Positions 7,796 to 17,084 of a stretch of DNA of 64,000 bases are shown here, piece by piece. The translations under genes were made by a program, and so were the position numbers. Source of the stretch: Pseudomonadota bacterium (lineage in GTDB: Bacteria > Pseudomonadota > Alphaproteobacteria > Sphingomonadales > Sphingomonadaceae); NCBI GenBank assembly GCA_020160755.1, contig JAIUPN010000017.1:1-64000 (forward strand), in the 5' to 3' direction. The notes under the pieces were generated by a model that was not told the DNA's origin, did not search any database, and saw only the letters and a list, made by a program, of their open reading frames with translations. How positions within the stretch are numbered: position 1 is the stretch's first letter; each line of letters starts with the position of its first letter.

Positions 7796-9388
7796 GTGAC
7801 CGCGACCTCCTCCCGCATCGCCGCTTTCGCCGACCGCTGGCCAAAGCTTCTCGCCCTGTTGCTCGGCGCCGTTTCGGCGACCGGCTTCGCGCCGCTCCAC
7901 CTCTGGCCGCTGACCCTCGTCGCATTTGGCGGGTGGATGGCGCTCGTGGCACGGAGTCCGCGCGGCTGGCGCGCCTTCGGGCTCGGCTGGTCTTTCGGCG
8001 TCGGCCATTTCGTCGTCGGGCTGGGCTGGATCGCGACCGCTTTCACCTATCAGGCCGCGATGCCGGCATGGCTCGGATGGATCGCGGTCGTGCTGCTGTC
8101 GCTCTATCTCGCGGTCTATCCCGCGCTCGCGGCGTGGGGCGCCTGGCTCGTCGGCCGAACCGCACAGCGCGCGCCCGCAGCGACATTGTCCTTCCTTCTC
8201 GCTTTCGCCGCGTTCTGGACGCTCACCGAATGGCTGCGCAGTTGGGTGTTCACCGGCTTTGCGTGGAATTCGCTGGGGGTGATCGCGGTGCCCCATGTTG
8301 CGGCGCCCGCGCGATGGATCGGCACCTATGGCATGAGCGGCCTGATCGTCCTGCTTGCCGCCGCCCTCCTGCTGGCGTGGCTGCGCCGCCCCAAGGCCGC
8401 AGGCGGGCTGTTCGCCTCGCTGCTGTTACTGTGGGGTGCGGCATCGCTGGCGCAAATGGCGAGCAGCGCCGACGCCGCAGTCCGCTCGAAGGGCGCGCGC
8501 GGTATCCCCATCACCGTCGTCCAGCCCAATGTCGGCCAGCAGGACAAATGGGTCGGAGCCAAGGCCGACGCCAATTTTGCCAAGCTCGCGCGGCTGACCG
8601 CGCCGAAGGACGCCACCCCGCGCCTGATCCTGTGGCCCGAGGCGGCGGTGCCCGACTATCTCGAAACCGGTTATCCGGCCCCTTATTACGATCGCTCGCC
8701 TGCCGAAGCGCGCGCGCGGCTGGTCCGGCTGATGAACCCGCAGGACCTGATGCTGCTCGGCGCGCTCAAGCTCGAACTCGACGGGGATGGCGATGTCGTC
8801 GGCGCGCGCAACGCGGTGATGACGGTGCACGCCGACGGGACGCTCGGCCCGCGCTACGACAAGGCGCACCTCGTCCCCTATGGTGAATATCTGCCGATGC
8901 GGCCGATCCTGTCGGCGATCGGGCTGTCGCGCCTCGCCCCCGGCGACATCGATTTCTGGCCCGGCCCCGGCCCGCACACGCTCGACCTTGGCGCCTTCGG
9001 CCGGGCGGGACTGCAAATCTGTTACGAGATCATCTTTTCGGGACAGGTCGTCGACCGCGCCCATCGTCCCGACTTCATCTTCAACCCGTCGAACGACGCG
9101 TGGTTCGGCGCGTGGGGCCCGCCGCAGCATCTGGCACAGGCGCGGCTGCGTGCGATCGAGGAAGGCCTGCCCGTCGTGCGCGCGACCCCGACGGGGATCA
9201 GCGCGGTGATCGGCGCCGACGGCCAGCTGCTCGAATCGCTGTCCATGCACGCGGCGGGGCGCATCGACACGGTGCTGCCCCCCGCCCACGCGCCCACCCT
9301 CTTCGCCCGGTTCGGCAATATGCTACCCGTCGGATTTGCGTTGCTGCTACTCGCGCTGGCCATTGCCTTTCGTCGGCGCGGACGCTAA
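7796..9388 (+). CDS. lnt: Apolipoprotein N-acyltransferase Lnt
   Basis: A 530-residue inner-membrane enzyme that adds the third acyl chain to lipoproteins. About six N-terminal transmembrane helices are followed by a periplasmic nitrilase-like domain with the catalytic triad visible: Glu in ILWPEAAVPDY (about 282), Lys in YDKAHLVPYGEY (about 356) and Cys in LQICYEIIFSG (about 408). A last C-terminal helix ends in RRRGR. The start is GTG at 7796. metK follows 50 bases downstream with its own probable operator. Confidence 0.95.
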   Translation: MTATSSRIAAFADRWPKLLALLLGAVSATGFAPLHLWPLTLVAFGGWMALVARSPRGWRAFGLGWSFGVGHFVVGLGWIATAFTYQAAMPAWLGWIAVVLLSLYLAVYPALAAWGAWLVGRTAQRAPAATLSFLLAFAAFWTLTEWLRSWVFTGFAWNSLGVIAVPHVAAPARWIGTYGMSGLIVLLAAALLLAWLRRPKAAGGLFASLLLLWGAASLAQMASSADAAVRSKGARGIPITVVQPNVGQQDKWVGAKADANFAKLARLTAPKDATPRLILWPEAAVPDYLETGYPAPYYDRSPAEARARLVRLMNPQDLMLLGALKLELDGDGDVVGARNAVMTVHADGTLGPRYDKAHLVPYGEYLPMRPILSAIGLSRLAPGDIDFWPGPGPHTLDLGAFGRAGLQICYEIIFSGQVVDRAHRPDFIFNPSNDAWFGAWGPPQHLAQARLRAIEEGLPVVRATPTGISAVIGADGQLLESLSMHAAGRIDTVLPPAHAPTLFARFGNMLPVGFALLLLALAIAFRRRGR

Positions 9389-9400
9389 CAGCACCCTCAC

Positions 9401-9416
9401 ATAAAGCTTCCTTTAT
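9401..9416. promoter_or_regulatory. Palindromic operator candidate upstream of metK (ATAAAG-N4-CTTTAT)
   Basis: A perfect 6-base inverted repeat with a 4-base spacer, 22 bases before the metK ATG, within the only 50 bases between lnt and metK. ArsR-family SahR/SamR regulators of the S-adenosylmethionine cycle in Proteobacteria are known to use ATAAAG-type palindromes upstream of metK and ahcY; I infer that class of control here. Confidence 0.5.
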
Positions 9417-9438
9417 ATCCGTTCACAGAAGGCTCTCC

Positions 9439-10659
<1,221 letters not shown>

Positions 10660-10720
10660 GGCGCCAACCAGCGCTTGCCAACACGACCCCGATCTGACAG
10701 CCTCGGCTGCTGATCGGGGG

Positions 10721-11827
10721 ATGTGGCACATGGCAAGTCATTGGTTGAAGGCCCTTTTGGTGGCCATGACGGCGACATCGCTTGCTGGCGCGCCCGCGTC
10801 GGCGCAACAGCCGCTCCCGCTGAAAACCGGCAAGGCGTGGAAACACAAGCATAGCGGTATCGCCGTCCCAGCGACGCTCGGCGGCGCGCCGCGCGAGCGC
10901 GGCATGGCCTATGCCGCCGACGACCTTGATGTCGGCCTGTCCTATACCGTCGGCAACGCCGCCGAATCGCTCACCTTCTATATCTTTCGCAACACCAACG
11001 GCGCGGTGCCGGTGTGGTTTGCGCAGGCGCAATGGGGGATCGAGAACCGCAACACCTTCGGCCGTCCGGCGGTTGTCGTCGGGCCGCAGGCCTTCGTCCC
11101 GCCGGAGCAATCGAGCGCGTCGGGGCTGAAGGCCGTCTATGAGCCGATGAGCGGCCCCTATCGCAGTTCGGGGGTGATGATGCTTCCGGTCGGGGGCTGG
11201 TATGTGAAGCTGCGCGCCTCGTCGCAGACCCGCTCGCCCGCCGAATTGGCGCAGTGGATGGACGCCGCGCTCGCCGAGGTCCAATGGCCGCGCAAAATCC
11301 CTGCATCGCCCGACGCGGCGCCGGTGACCGATTGCCCCGCCCCGCTGATCTTTCCGGTCGCAGCGCAGGATGCGGCGAAAAACGGCGGCGCCGACCTGAT
11401 GTCGGGCCTGCTCGGCATGGCGACGGCGCAGAGCAGGGCCAAAGCCAAACCCACCCCCGAATCGGCCAAAGCGCTCGCCGCGGTGCGCTGGTGCCGCGAT
11501 CCGGATATCGGCGGCAATGCGGGACTCTATCGCCAGAACAGCGACACGGAAAATTACCTGCTCGCGATGGGGGACAATGGCAACGGGATCTGGGTCGGTC
11601 CCGACCCCGGCGCGAAGCTGATCGCGATGACCGAAAAGGACACGCCGGCGGCGCCGCGCTATTCGATCACCCTCATGACCGCGGCGCAGAACATCGGCTT
11701 CGTGACGCAGGACCGGCTGCCCTCGCCGCAGCGGGTCATCGAGATCGTAAAGGCCAACCGCCGCGTCACGACGGTTCCGACATGGGGCAAGAGCAAGTCG
11801 ATCGGCGTCAACAGCGACGCGCTTTAA
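10721..11827 (+). CDS. Exported hypothetical protein
   Basis: A 368-residue protein with a clear signal peptide (hydrophobic LKALLVAMTATSLAGAPASAQ, cleavage expected after ASA near residue 28). The mature part has mixed beta/alpha composition and three Cys (about residues 204, 260 and others) but no motif I recognise. The start may be 10721 or the second Met at 10730. It follows metK by about 60 bases on the same strand, but with its own leader region. Confidence 0.7.
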   Translation: MWHMASHWLKALLVAMTATSLAGAPASAQQPLPLKTGKAWKHKHSGIAVPATLGGAPRERGMAYAADDLDVGLSYTVGNAAESLTFYIFRNTNGAVPVWFAQAQWGIENRNTFGRPAVVVGPQAFVPPEQSSASGLKAVYEPMSGPYRSSGVMMLPVGGWYVKLRASSQTRSPAELAQWMDAALAEVQWPRKIPASPDAAPVTDCPAPLIFPVAAQDAAKNGGADLMSGLLGMATAQSRAKAKPTPESAKALAAVRWCRDPDIGGNAGLYRQNSDTENYLLAMGDNGNGIWVGPDPGAKLIAMTEKDTPAAPRYSITLMTAAQNIGFVTQDRLPSPQRVIEIVKANRRVTTVPTWGKSKSIGVNSDAL

Positions 11828-11847
11828 CCAGCGCCGCCTTCCGGCGG

Positions 11848-11903
11848 GGCCTTGACGACGTGCCGCCTTGCGGCGGGCCTTGACGACGCACCGCCTTGCG
11901 GCA
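11848..11903 (+). repeat. Two tandem copies of a 28-base repeat
   Basis: Unit 1 (11848-11875) and unit 2 (11876-11903) both read GGCCTTGACGACG, two variable bases, then CCGCCTTGCGGC. Each contains a small hairpin (GCCGC-CTT-GCGGC). A third partial hairpin (CCGCCTTCCGGCGG) lies just before. They fill the gap between the exported protein gene and trmB and could be a degenerate terminator; no T-run follows. Confidence 0.6.
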
Positions 11904-11931
11904 GCCGGGCCGTGGCGCTAACGCGCGCGGC

Positions 11932-12645
11932 ATGACAGCGCACAAGCCCGGCGACCCGACCACGATCAACCGCCTCTATGGCCGCTCGAAGGGCAAGCCC
12001 CTGCGTGCGGGCCAGCAGGATCTCGTCGATACGCTGCTGCCGCAGATCGCGGTGCCGCTCGACGGCGACGTCACCGCCGAGCGTCTGTTCGGCTATGACC
12101 GCCCGCTGCACTTCGAGATCGGCTTTGGCGGCGGCGAACATATGGCGGGGCGCGCCGACATGCTGCCCGACCATGGCTTCATTGGCGCCGAACCCTTTAT
12201 CAACGGCGTCGCGCAGGCGCTGGTCCATGTCGCAGGCGATCATGGCGCGAGCCTGCCGCTCGGCAACGTCCGCATCCACCATGGCGACGCATTGGAAGTG
12301 CTGCGGCGGATTCCCGACGGCGCGCTGAGCTTCGCCTATCTGCTCCACCCCGATCCCTGGCCCAAGGCGCGCCATGCCAAGCGGCGAATGATGAACGACG
12401 GACCGCTCGACCTGATCGCGGCCAAGCTGAAACCCGGCGGCGAGTTTCGCTTCGGCACCGATCACCCGATCTACCTCGCACACGCGCTGATGGTGATGCG
12501 GCGCCACCGCCACCAGTTCGAATGGCTGGCGGCCGATGCGCAGGATTTCCTCGTCCGCCCCGGCGGCTGGCCCGAAACGCGCTACGAAGCCAAGGCGCGC
12601 GCGCAGGGACATGAGGTCTGGTATTTTCGCTACCGGCGGCGTTAG
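11932..12645 (+). CDS. trmB: tRNA (guanine-N7-)-methyltransferase TrmB
   Basis: A 237-residue SAM-dependent methyltransferase making m7G46 in tRNA. The SAM-binding segment HFEIGFGGGEH and the signature LLHPDPWPKARHAKRR are intact, as is GTDHPIYL. The ATG at 11932 was preferred over an in-frame start 12 codons upstream, because the upstream part comes from the repeat region. It is convergent with a small minus-strand ORF. Confidence 0.95.
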   Translation: MTAHKPGDPTTINRLYGRSKGKPLRAGQQDLVDTLLPQIAVPLDGDVTAERLFGYDRPLHFEIGFGGGEHMAGRADMLPDHGFIGAEPFINGVAQALVHVAGDHGASLPLGNVRIHHGDALEVLRRIPDGALSFAYLLHPDPWPKARHAKRRMMNDGPLDLIAAKLKPGGEFRFGTDHPIYLAHALMVMRRHRHQFEWLAADAQDFLVRPGGWPETRYEAKARAQGHEVWYFRYRRR

Positions 12646-12791
12646 TCCGTTCCGGGTTGGCGCCTTGCGGTGCGCGCCCGCCGCAGCCGGTTTTCGCGCA
12701 TCGCCAGCTCTTCGTACCGGCAAAGCGGCACCGCGGCCTTCGCGGCCGGGCGATCGGGGGGCGTTTCGCGGCGGGGCGGTTTGCCGGACAT
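12642..12791 (-). CDS. Small basic protein, doubtful
   Basis: A 49-residue, Arg/Pro-rich product starting MSGKPPRRETPPDRPAAK and ending in an RRARTARR-type tail. The frame could extend to 12830 (62 residues). It overlaps trmB by 4 bases at the 3' ends. No family is recognised; composition alone cannot separate it from GC-rich shadow coding. Confidence 0.4.
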   Translation of the reverse strand: MSGKPPRRETPPDRPAAKAAVPLCRYEELAMRENRLRRARTARRQPGTD

Positions 12792-12832
12792 GTCGCGGAT
12801 GATCCTAACCCACGCACGCCGCACAAACAAAT

Positions 12833-12860
12833 GGGGCGGCCTCTTTGCGAGTGCCGCCCC
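12833..12860. terminator. Bidirectional hairpin terminator
   Basis: Perfect 8-base stem GGGGCGGC / GCCGCCCC with a 12-base loop. The plus side continues AGTTTTG and the minus side ATTTGTTTG. It lies downstream of the exported small protein gene (minus) and could also stop trmB transcripts. Confidence 0.65.
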
Positions 12861-12933
12861 AGTTTTGTGGATCCGTCGGGGAGAGGGAGAGGACGGTCCG
12901 GAGATTGGTGTCAGTCTGTCTTGGCACCCCGAA

Positions 12934-13269
12934 TTAACGGGAGGCCATCTGGCTGTCGGTTTCGACTTCGGCGACGCCGGCGATCTTCAGCGCGGCGCGG
13001 AACTGCTTGGCGGCGGCGCGTTCATTGCCTGCTTCGCACAGCTTCTTGCCGGTCGAAACAAAGCGCTTGGCGCTCGACTGCTTGCCGGCTTCGGCGCCGT
13101 TGGCAGCAACATGAGCCTGTTCGGCAAGGCCGGCGCAGCGATAGTCGCCACCCGACTGGGCGTAAGCGGGGCTCGCGGTTGCCATCAGGCCGGTGAAGGC
13201 GAGCGCCGAGGCGGCGACGATGGCAAAAGCGGCAGGAAAACGGCGATAAGAGGAGAGCTGATAGGCCAT
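12934..13269 (-). CDS. Small exported protein
   Basis: A 111-residue product with a typical signal peptide: basic N-terminus, hydrophobic AIVAASALAFTGLMATA, and AYA cleavage site near residue 37. The mature part of about 70 residues has two Cys (RCAGLAEQ and KLCEAGNERA), likely forming a periplasmic disulfide. The NERAAAKQF segment resembles a single TPR-like helix pair. It is divergent from the LysR gene; the 84 bases between them should hold both promoters. Confidence 0.75.
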   Translation of the reverse strand: MAYQLSSYRRFPAAFAIVAASALAFTGLMATASPAYAQSGGDYRCAGLAEQAHVAANGAEAGKQSSAKRFVSTGKKLCEAGNERAAAKQFRAALKIAGVAEVETDSQMASR

Positions 13270-13353
13270 GGGAGAGAGTTCCTTTCGTTTCTTTGTGCAA
13301 CCTTTTTAGTCGCGGTTGCGCAGATAGATAATCCTCTATAATCTGCAAGTGCT

Positions 13354-14280
13354 TTGAAGCAGGATTTAACAATCCCTCATGGGGCGCTCGACGGGATCGA
13401 AGCCTTCCTGCGTGTCGCGGAAAGGCGGAGCTTTTCCGCCGCCGCCGCCGATCTGGGCGTCTCACCCTCGGCGATCAGCCAGACCGTAAAAGCGCTCGAA
13501 GCCCGCGTCGGCGCGCCGCTGTTCATGCGCACGACGCGCAGCGTCGGCCTGACGCAGGCGGGCGAAATGTTCCTCGAACGCGCAGCGCCCGCCTATACCG
13601 GGCTGGCCGATGCCTATGAAGCGGCGCGCAACCTCGGCAACCGCCCCGCCGGTCGCCTCCGCATCAACCTGATGCGCGGCGCGGTCCAGCCGCTGTTCGA
13701 ACCGATCATCGCCGGCTTCTGCGAAACCTATCCCGACATCGAGCTGGAGATTTACGCCGACGACGCGCTCGCGGACCTCAGCGCCGGCGGGTTCGATGCC
13801 GGGGTACGGATGGGCGAATCGCTCGACGCCGACGTCATCGCGGTGCGGCTGACCGGCCCCTTCCGCTTCGTCGTCGCCGCCGCGCCTTCCTACCTCGACA
13901 AACATGGCCGTCCCGAAACCCCCGAAGATCTGCGCGACCACCGCTGCATCCGCTTTCGCCTTGCGACGGGCGCGCTGATGCCGTGGACGTTCGAGCGGGG
14001 GAACCGCGAGTTCGACGTCGGCGTCACCGGACCGGTGATCGTCAACGACTGGATCGCCGCGCTCGTCGCGATGCGGACCGGCGTTGCCCTCAGCATGATG
14101 GCCGAACCGATGGCGAAGGCGATGGTCGAGACGGGCGAGCTCGAGCTGGTGCTCACCGACTATGCCGCTGCGACGTCGGGCCTCTTCCTCTATTACCCCG
14201 GCCGTAAGCAGGTGATGCCCAAGCTGCGCGCGTTCATCGATTATGTGCGCGAATATCTGCCCGACGAAATCACCGGTTGA
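13354..14280 (+). CDS. LysR family transcriptional regulator
   Basis: A 308-residue LTTR. The N-terminal winged helix-turn-helix is plain (FLRVAERRSFSAAAADLG, then SAISQTVKALEARVG), followed by a periplasmic-binding-like effector domain. The start is a TTG at 13354, because no in-frame ATG or GTG lies before the HTH; this gives about 12 residues ahead of the conserved region. The target is unknown; the divergent exported protein gene and the downstream TSUP permease are candidates. Confidence 0.9.
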   Translation: MKQDLTIPHGALDGIEAFLRVAERRSFSAAAADLGVSPSAISQTVKALEARVGAPLFMRTTRSVGLTQAGEMFLERAAPAYTGLADAYEAARNLGNRPAGRLRINLMRGAVQPLFEPIIAGFCETYPDIELEIYADDALADLSAGGFDAGVRMGESLDADVIAVRLTGPFRFVVAAAPSYLDKHGRPETPEDLRDHRCIRFRLATGALMPWTFERGNREFDVGVTGPVIVNDWIAALVAMRTGVALSMMAEPMAKAMVETGELELVLTDYAAATSGLFLYYPGRKQVMPKLRAFIDYVREYLPDEITG

Positions 14281-14405
14281 TGGGGGTTCGAAGCGGTTCG
14301 ATCAGGCGCAGAAACAAATCCCTTTACCGCGCGCAGAAAAATTGGGCTGGCGCCGTGCTGTGAATCCCGGCAGCAGGTTGTCAATCAAAAGGGTTGGGAT
14401 GAATT

Positions 14406-15173
14406 ATGATCGATTTTGCGGCTATCGACTTTGCGTCCCTGCTGCCCTTCATCGTCATCGGTTTCGCCGCGCAGCTGGTCGACGGCGCGCTGGGCATGGC
14501 GTTCGGTGTCATCTGTAACACGTTGCTCGTGGCGGTGCTCGGCGTTCCGCCCGCGACCGCATCGGCGCGCATCCACGTCGTCGAAGTCTTTACCACCGCC
14601 GCGTCGGGGCTGAGTCACCTGTTCCACCGGAACATCGACTGGCCGCTTTTCTTCCGCCTGCTCATCCCCGGCGTGATCGGCGGCGTCCTCGGCGCGACCG
14701 TCCTTGCGTCGCTTCACGCCGAAGCCGTGAAGCCCTTCGTCCTCGCCTATCTGGTGCTGATCGGCGTCTGGCTGCTCGTCCGCGGGCTCCTTTACCCGCC
14801 GAAGATCCGCAAGCCGACGGTCATCGCCCCGCTCGGGCTGGTCGGCGGCTTCCTCGACGCCGCGGGCGGCGGCGGCTGGGGTCCGGTCGTCACGTCGAAC
14901 CTGCTCGTCCAGGGCGGCGAGCCGCGCAAGGTCGTCGGCACCGTCAACAGCGTCGAATTCTTTCTGTCGGTCGCGGTTTCGGCAACCTTCATCTGGCATC
15001 TCGGCCTCGACGATGTGCTTGGCCCGACGCTCGGCCTGATCATCGGCGGCGTTGCGGCCGCCCCGCTCGGCGCGATGATGGCGAAACGCTTCTCACCCAA
15101 GGTCATGCTGGTCATGGTCGGCATCGTGCTGATCGCCACCAGCGCCTTCGGCCTGTATCGCGCGCTGACCTGA
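14406..15173 (+). CDS. Sulfite exporter TauE/SafE (TSUP) family permease
   Basis: A 255-residue membrane protein with about eight helices and the TSUP features: GFAAQLVDGALGMAFG in the first half and GLVGGFLDAAGGGGWGP in the second, the two pseudo-repeats of the family. Members move sulfite, sulfoacetate or other organosulfur anions. The substrate cannot be assigned. It lies 125 bases after the LysR gene on the same strand. Confidence 0.87.
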   Translation: MIDFAAIDFASLLPFIVIGFAAQLVDGALGMAFGVICNTLLVAVLGVPPATASARIHVVEVFTTAASGLSHLFHRNIDWPLFFRLLIPGVIGGVLGATVLASLHAEAVKPFVLAYLVLIGVWLLVRGLLYPPKIRKPTVIAPLGLVGGFLDAAGGGGWGPVVTSNLLVQGGEPRKVVGTVNSVEFFLSVAVSATFIWHLGLDDVLGPTLGLIIGGVAAAPLGAMMAKRFSPKVMLVMVGIVLIATSAFGLYRALT

Positions 15174-15199
15174 AACTTTCCGGCTGACGCCGGAAACCC

Positions 15200-15757
15200 T
15201 CAATTCGCCGGGCGAGTCTCGTCGATCTTGTCGACCCATTCGGGATAGAAGCTCGGCTCGCGCGCCGACCAGCCGGGCGCGGTCGCGGCGGCTTCGCTGA
15301 TCGACTGGAGCAGCACGCGGCGCTTGTCGGGGTGCAGGTGCGGGAGCGACGCCGCGGCGCAGAAAGCGCCGGGCAGCCAAGGCCGCGCATGGGCGCCGAG
15401 CAGCCGCTCGTAGAGGAAGCGATAGGGCGCGAACGCGTGCAGCCGGTCCTGTCCGAGGTCGAAAGCCGACACCGCGATCAGCGGTGCCATGAAATGTTCG
15501 AGCGCGTCGAGGCCGCTGTCGTCGGGAATGTGCGCGCGGACGTCGACGAGCCGCTGATAGACGCGCGCCTGGACGCGGATCGCGGTTTCCTCGACCATGT
15601 CGCGCGACCAGCGCGCAATCGCATCGTCGCGTTCGAGCCCGATGTCGAGCGAGCGGCGGATGTAGCGCTGCGTCGCCGCAGGGAAGCTCGCGAATTCCTT
15701 GATTTCCGATATCGACAGGTCGCCTGCTGCCGGTCCCGAACGCGTCGCCATGGTCAT
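15200..15757 (-). CDS. Conserved-looking hypothetical protein
   Basis: A 185-residue soluble, mostly helical protein starting MTMATRSGPAAGDLSISEIK. The frame extends to 15844, but the extension holds no ribosome site and reads as upstream spacer. Notable segments are AATQRYIRRSLDIG and ARWSRDMVEETAIRVQ. No domain is recognised. It is convergent with the TSUP gene. Confidence 0.65.
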   Translation of the reverse strand: MTMATRSGPAAGDLSISEIKEFASFPAATQRYIRRSLDIGLERDDAIARWSRDMVEETAIRVQARVYQRLVDVRAHIPDDSGLDALEHFMAPLIAVSAFDLGQDRLHAFAPYRFLYERLLGAHARPWLPGAFCAAASLPHLHPDKRRVLLQSISEAAATAPGWSAREPSFYPEWVDKIDETRPAN

Positions 15758-15908
15758 GCTCCCGCACGGCGCCCGAGGAGCCATCCCCCCGGAGGCCTGC
15801 AATAGGCAGTCTGCCACCAAAATGGTTAGTGGCGGGTTAACCATATTGTCGGCGATCGTTCAGCCGGCGCGCGGGCGTTGCGCGATGCTGCGACGAAGCC
15901 TAATCAGC

Positions 15909-15930
15909 GTGTCTTGAATCGATAAGACAC
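15909..15930. promoter_or_regulatory. Inverted-repeat operator candidate before the ketoacyl synthase gene
   Basis: GTGTCTT and AAGACAC form a perfect 7-base inverted repeat with an 8-base spacer, ending 11 bases before the ATG at 15942. This position suits a repressor site or an mRNA hairpin near the ribosome site. The regulator is unknown. Confidence 0.5.
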
Positions 15931-15941
15931 ACGAGAGCCTT

Positions 15942-17078
15942 ATGTCGCACACACCGCAGCCGGTCATTTCCGCAACCGGCCTCTTCACCCCCGCCGAACG
16001 CATCTCCAACGAAGAACTTGTCGCCAGTTTTAATGAATATGTTGCGCTGCACAATACGGAAAATGCAGCGGCGATCGCGGCGGGCGATGCACCCGAACTG
16101 ACTGAATCGAGTGTCGAATTCATCGAGAAGGCGAGCGGGATCGGGTCGCGCTTCGTCGTCGACAAGGCGGGCATTCTCGACCCGCGCCACATGGCGCCGC
16201 GGATCGCCGAACGCAGCAACGACGATCTGTCGATCCTCGCCGAAATCGGCGTCGCGGCGGCGAAAGATGCGCTCGCTCGCGCGCGACGCGACGCGCGTCA
16301 GGTCGACGCCGTCCTCTGCGCCGCATCGAACATGCAGCGCCCCTACCCTGCAATGGCGATCGAAATTCAGGATGCGCTCGGTATCGACGGCTTCGGTTTC
16401 GACATGAACGTCGCCTGCTCGTCGGCAACTTTCGGCATCCAGACCGCCGCCGATTATATCCGTGCGGGCCATGCGAAGAGCGTGCTCGTCGTGAACCCCG
16501 AAATCTGTTCGGGCCACCTCAACTGGCGCGACCGCGACAGCCATTTCATCTTCGGCGACGTCGCGACCGCGATCCTCGTCGAGGACAAGGATATCGCGCC
16601 CGCCGGCCATTGGGACATTCTCGGCACCAAGCTCAAGACGCAGTTCAGCAACAACATCCGCAACAATTTCGGCTTCCTCAACCGCGGCCACGGCGGGATC
16701 GACCAGTCGGGGCCGAAGAGCGACAAGCTTTTCGTTCAGGAAGGCCGGAAGGTGTTCAAGGAAGTCGTGCCATGGGTCGCCAACCTGATCGTCGAGCAGA
16801 TGGAGCTGCTGAAGCTGGAAGGCAGCGACATGCGCCGCCTGTGGCTGCATCAGGCGAACACCAACATGAACCGGCTGATCGCGCAGCGCGTACTCGGCCA
16901 CGAAGCGAGCGAGGACGAAAGCCCGACGGTGCTCGACACCTATGGCAATACGTCGAGCGCGGGGTCGATCATCGCCTTTCACCTCAACCATGAGGATATG
17001 GCGGCTGGCGACACCGGGCTGATCTGCTCGTTCGGCGCGGGTTATTCGGCGGGAACGGTGTTCGTCCGCAAGACCTGA
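15942..17078 (+). CDS. Beta-ketoacyl-ACP synthase III family protein
   Basis: A 378-residue thiolase-fold condensing enzyme. The catalytic triad is visible: Cys in NVACSSATFG (about 151), His in WLHQANTNMN (about 305) and Asn in YGNTSSAGS (about 341). It is about 50 residues longer than FabH and has an inserted N-terminal region rich in Glu, as in FabH-like proteins of Pseudomonas and sphingomonads that load medium-chain acyl groups. Whether it starts normal fatty acid synthesis or a special lipid is open. A dyad precedes the gene. Confidence 0.87.
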   Translation: MSHTPQPVISATGLFTPAERISNEELVASFNEYVALHNTENAAAIAAGDAPELTESSVEFIEKASGIGSRFVVDKAGILDPRHMAPRIAERSNDDLSILAEIGVAAAKDALARARRDARQVDAVLCAASNMQRPYPAMAIEIQDALGIDGFGFDMNVACSSATFGIQTAADYIRAGHAKSVLVVNPEICSGHLNWRDRDSHFIFGDVATAILVEDKDIAPAGHWDILGTKLKTQFSNNIRNNFGFLNRGHGGIDQSGPKSDKLFVQEGRKVFKEVVPWVANLIVEQMELLKLEGSDMRRLWLHQANTNMNRLIAQRVLGHEASEDESPTVLDTYGNTSSAGSIIAFHLNHEDMAAGDTGLICSFGAGYSAGTVFVRKT

Positions 17079-17084
17079 CGAGCC

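Noticed and set aside
9389..9438. SAM riboswitch before metK
   Set aside because: Only 50 bases are available and they contain a protein-operator-like palindrome, not a recognisable SAM aptamer.
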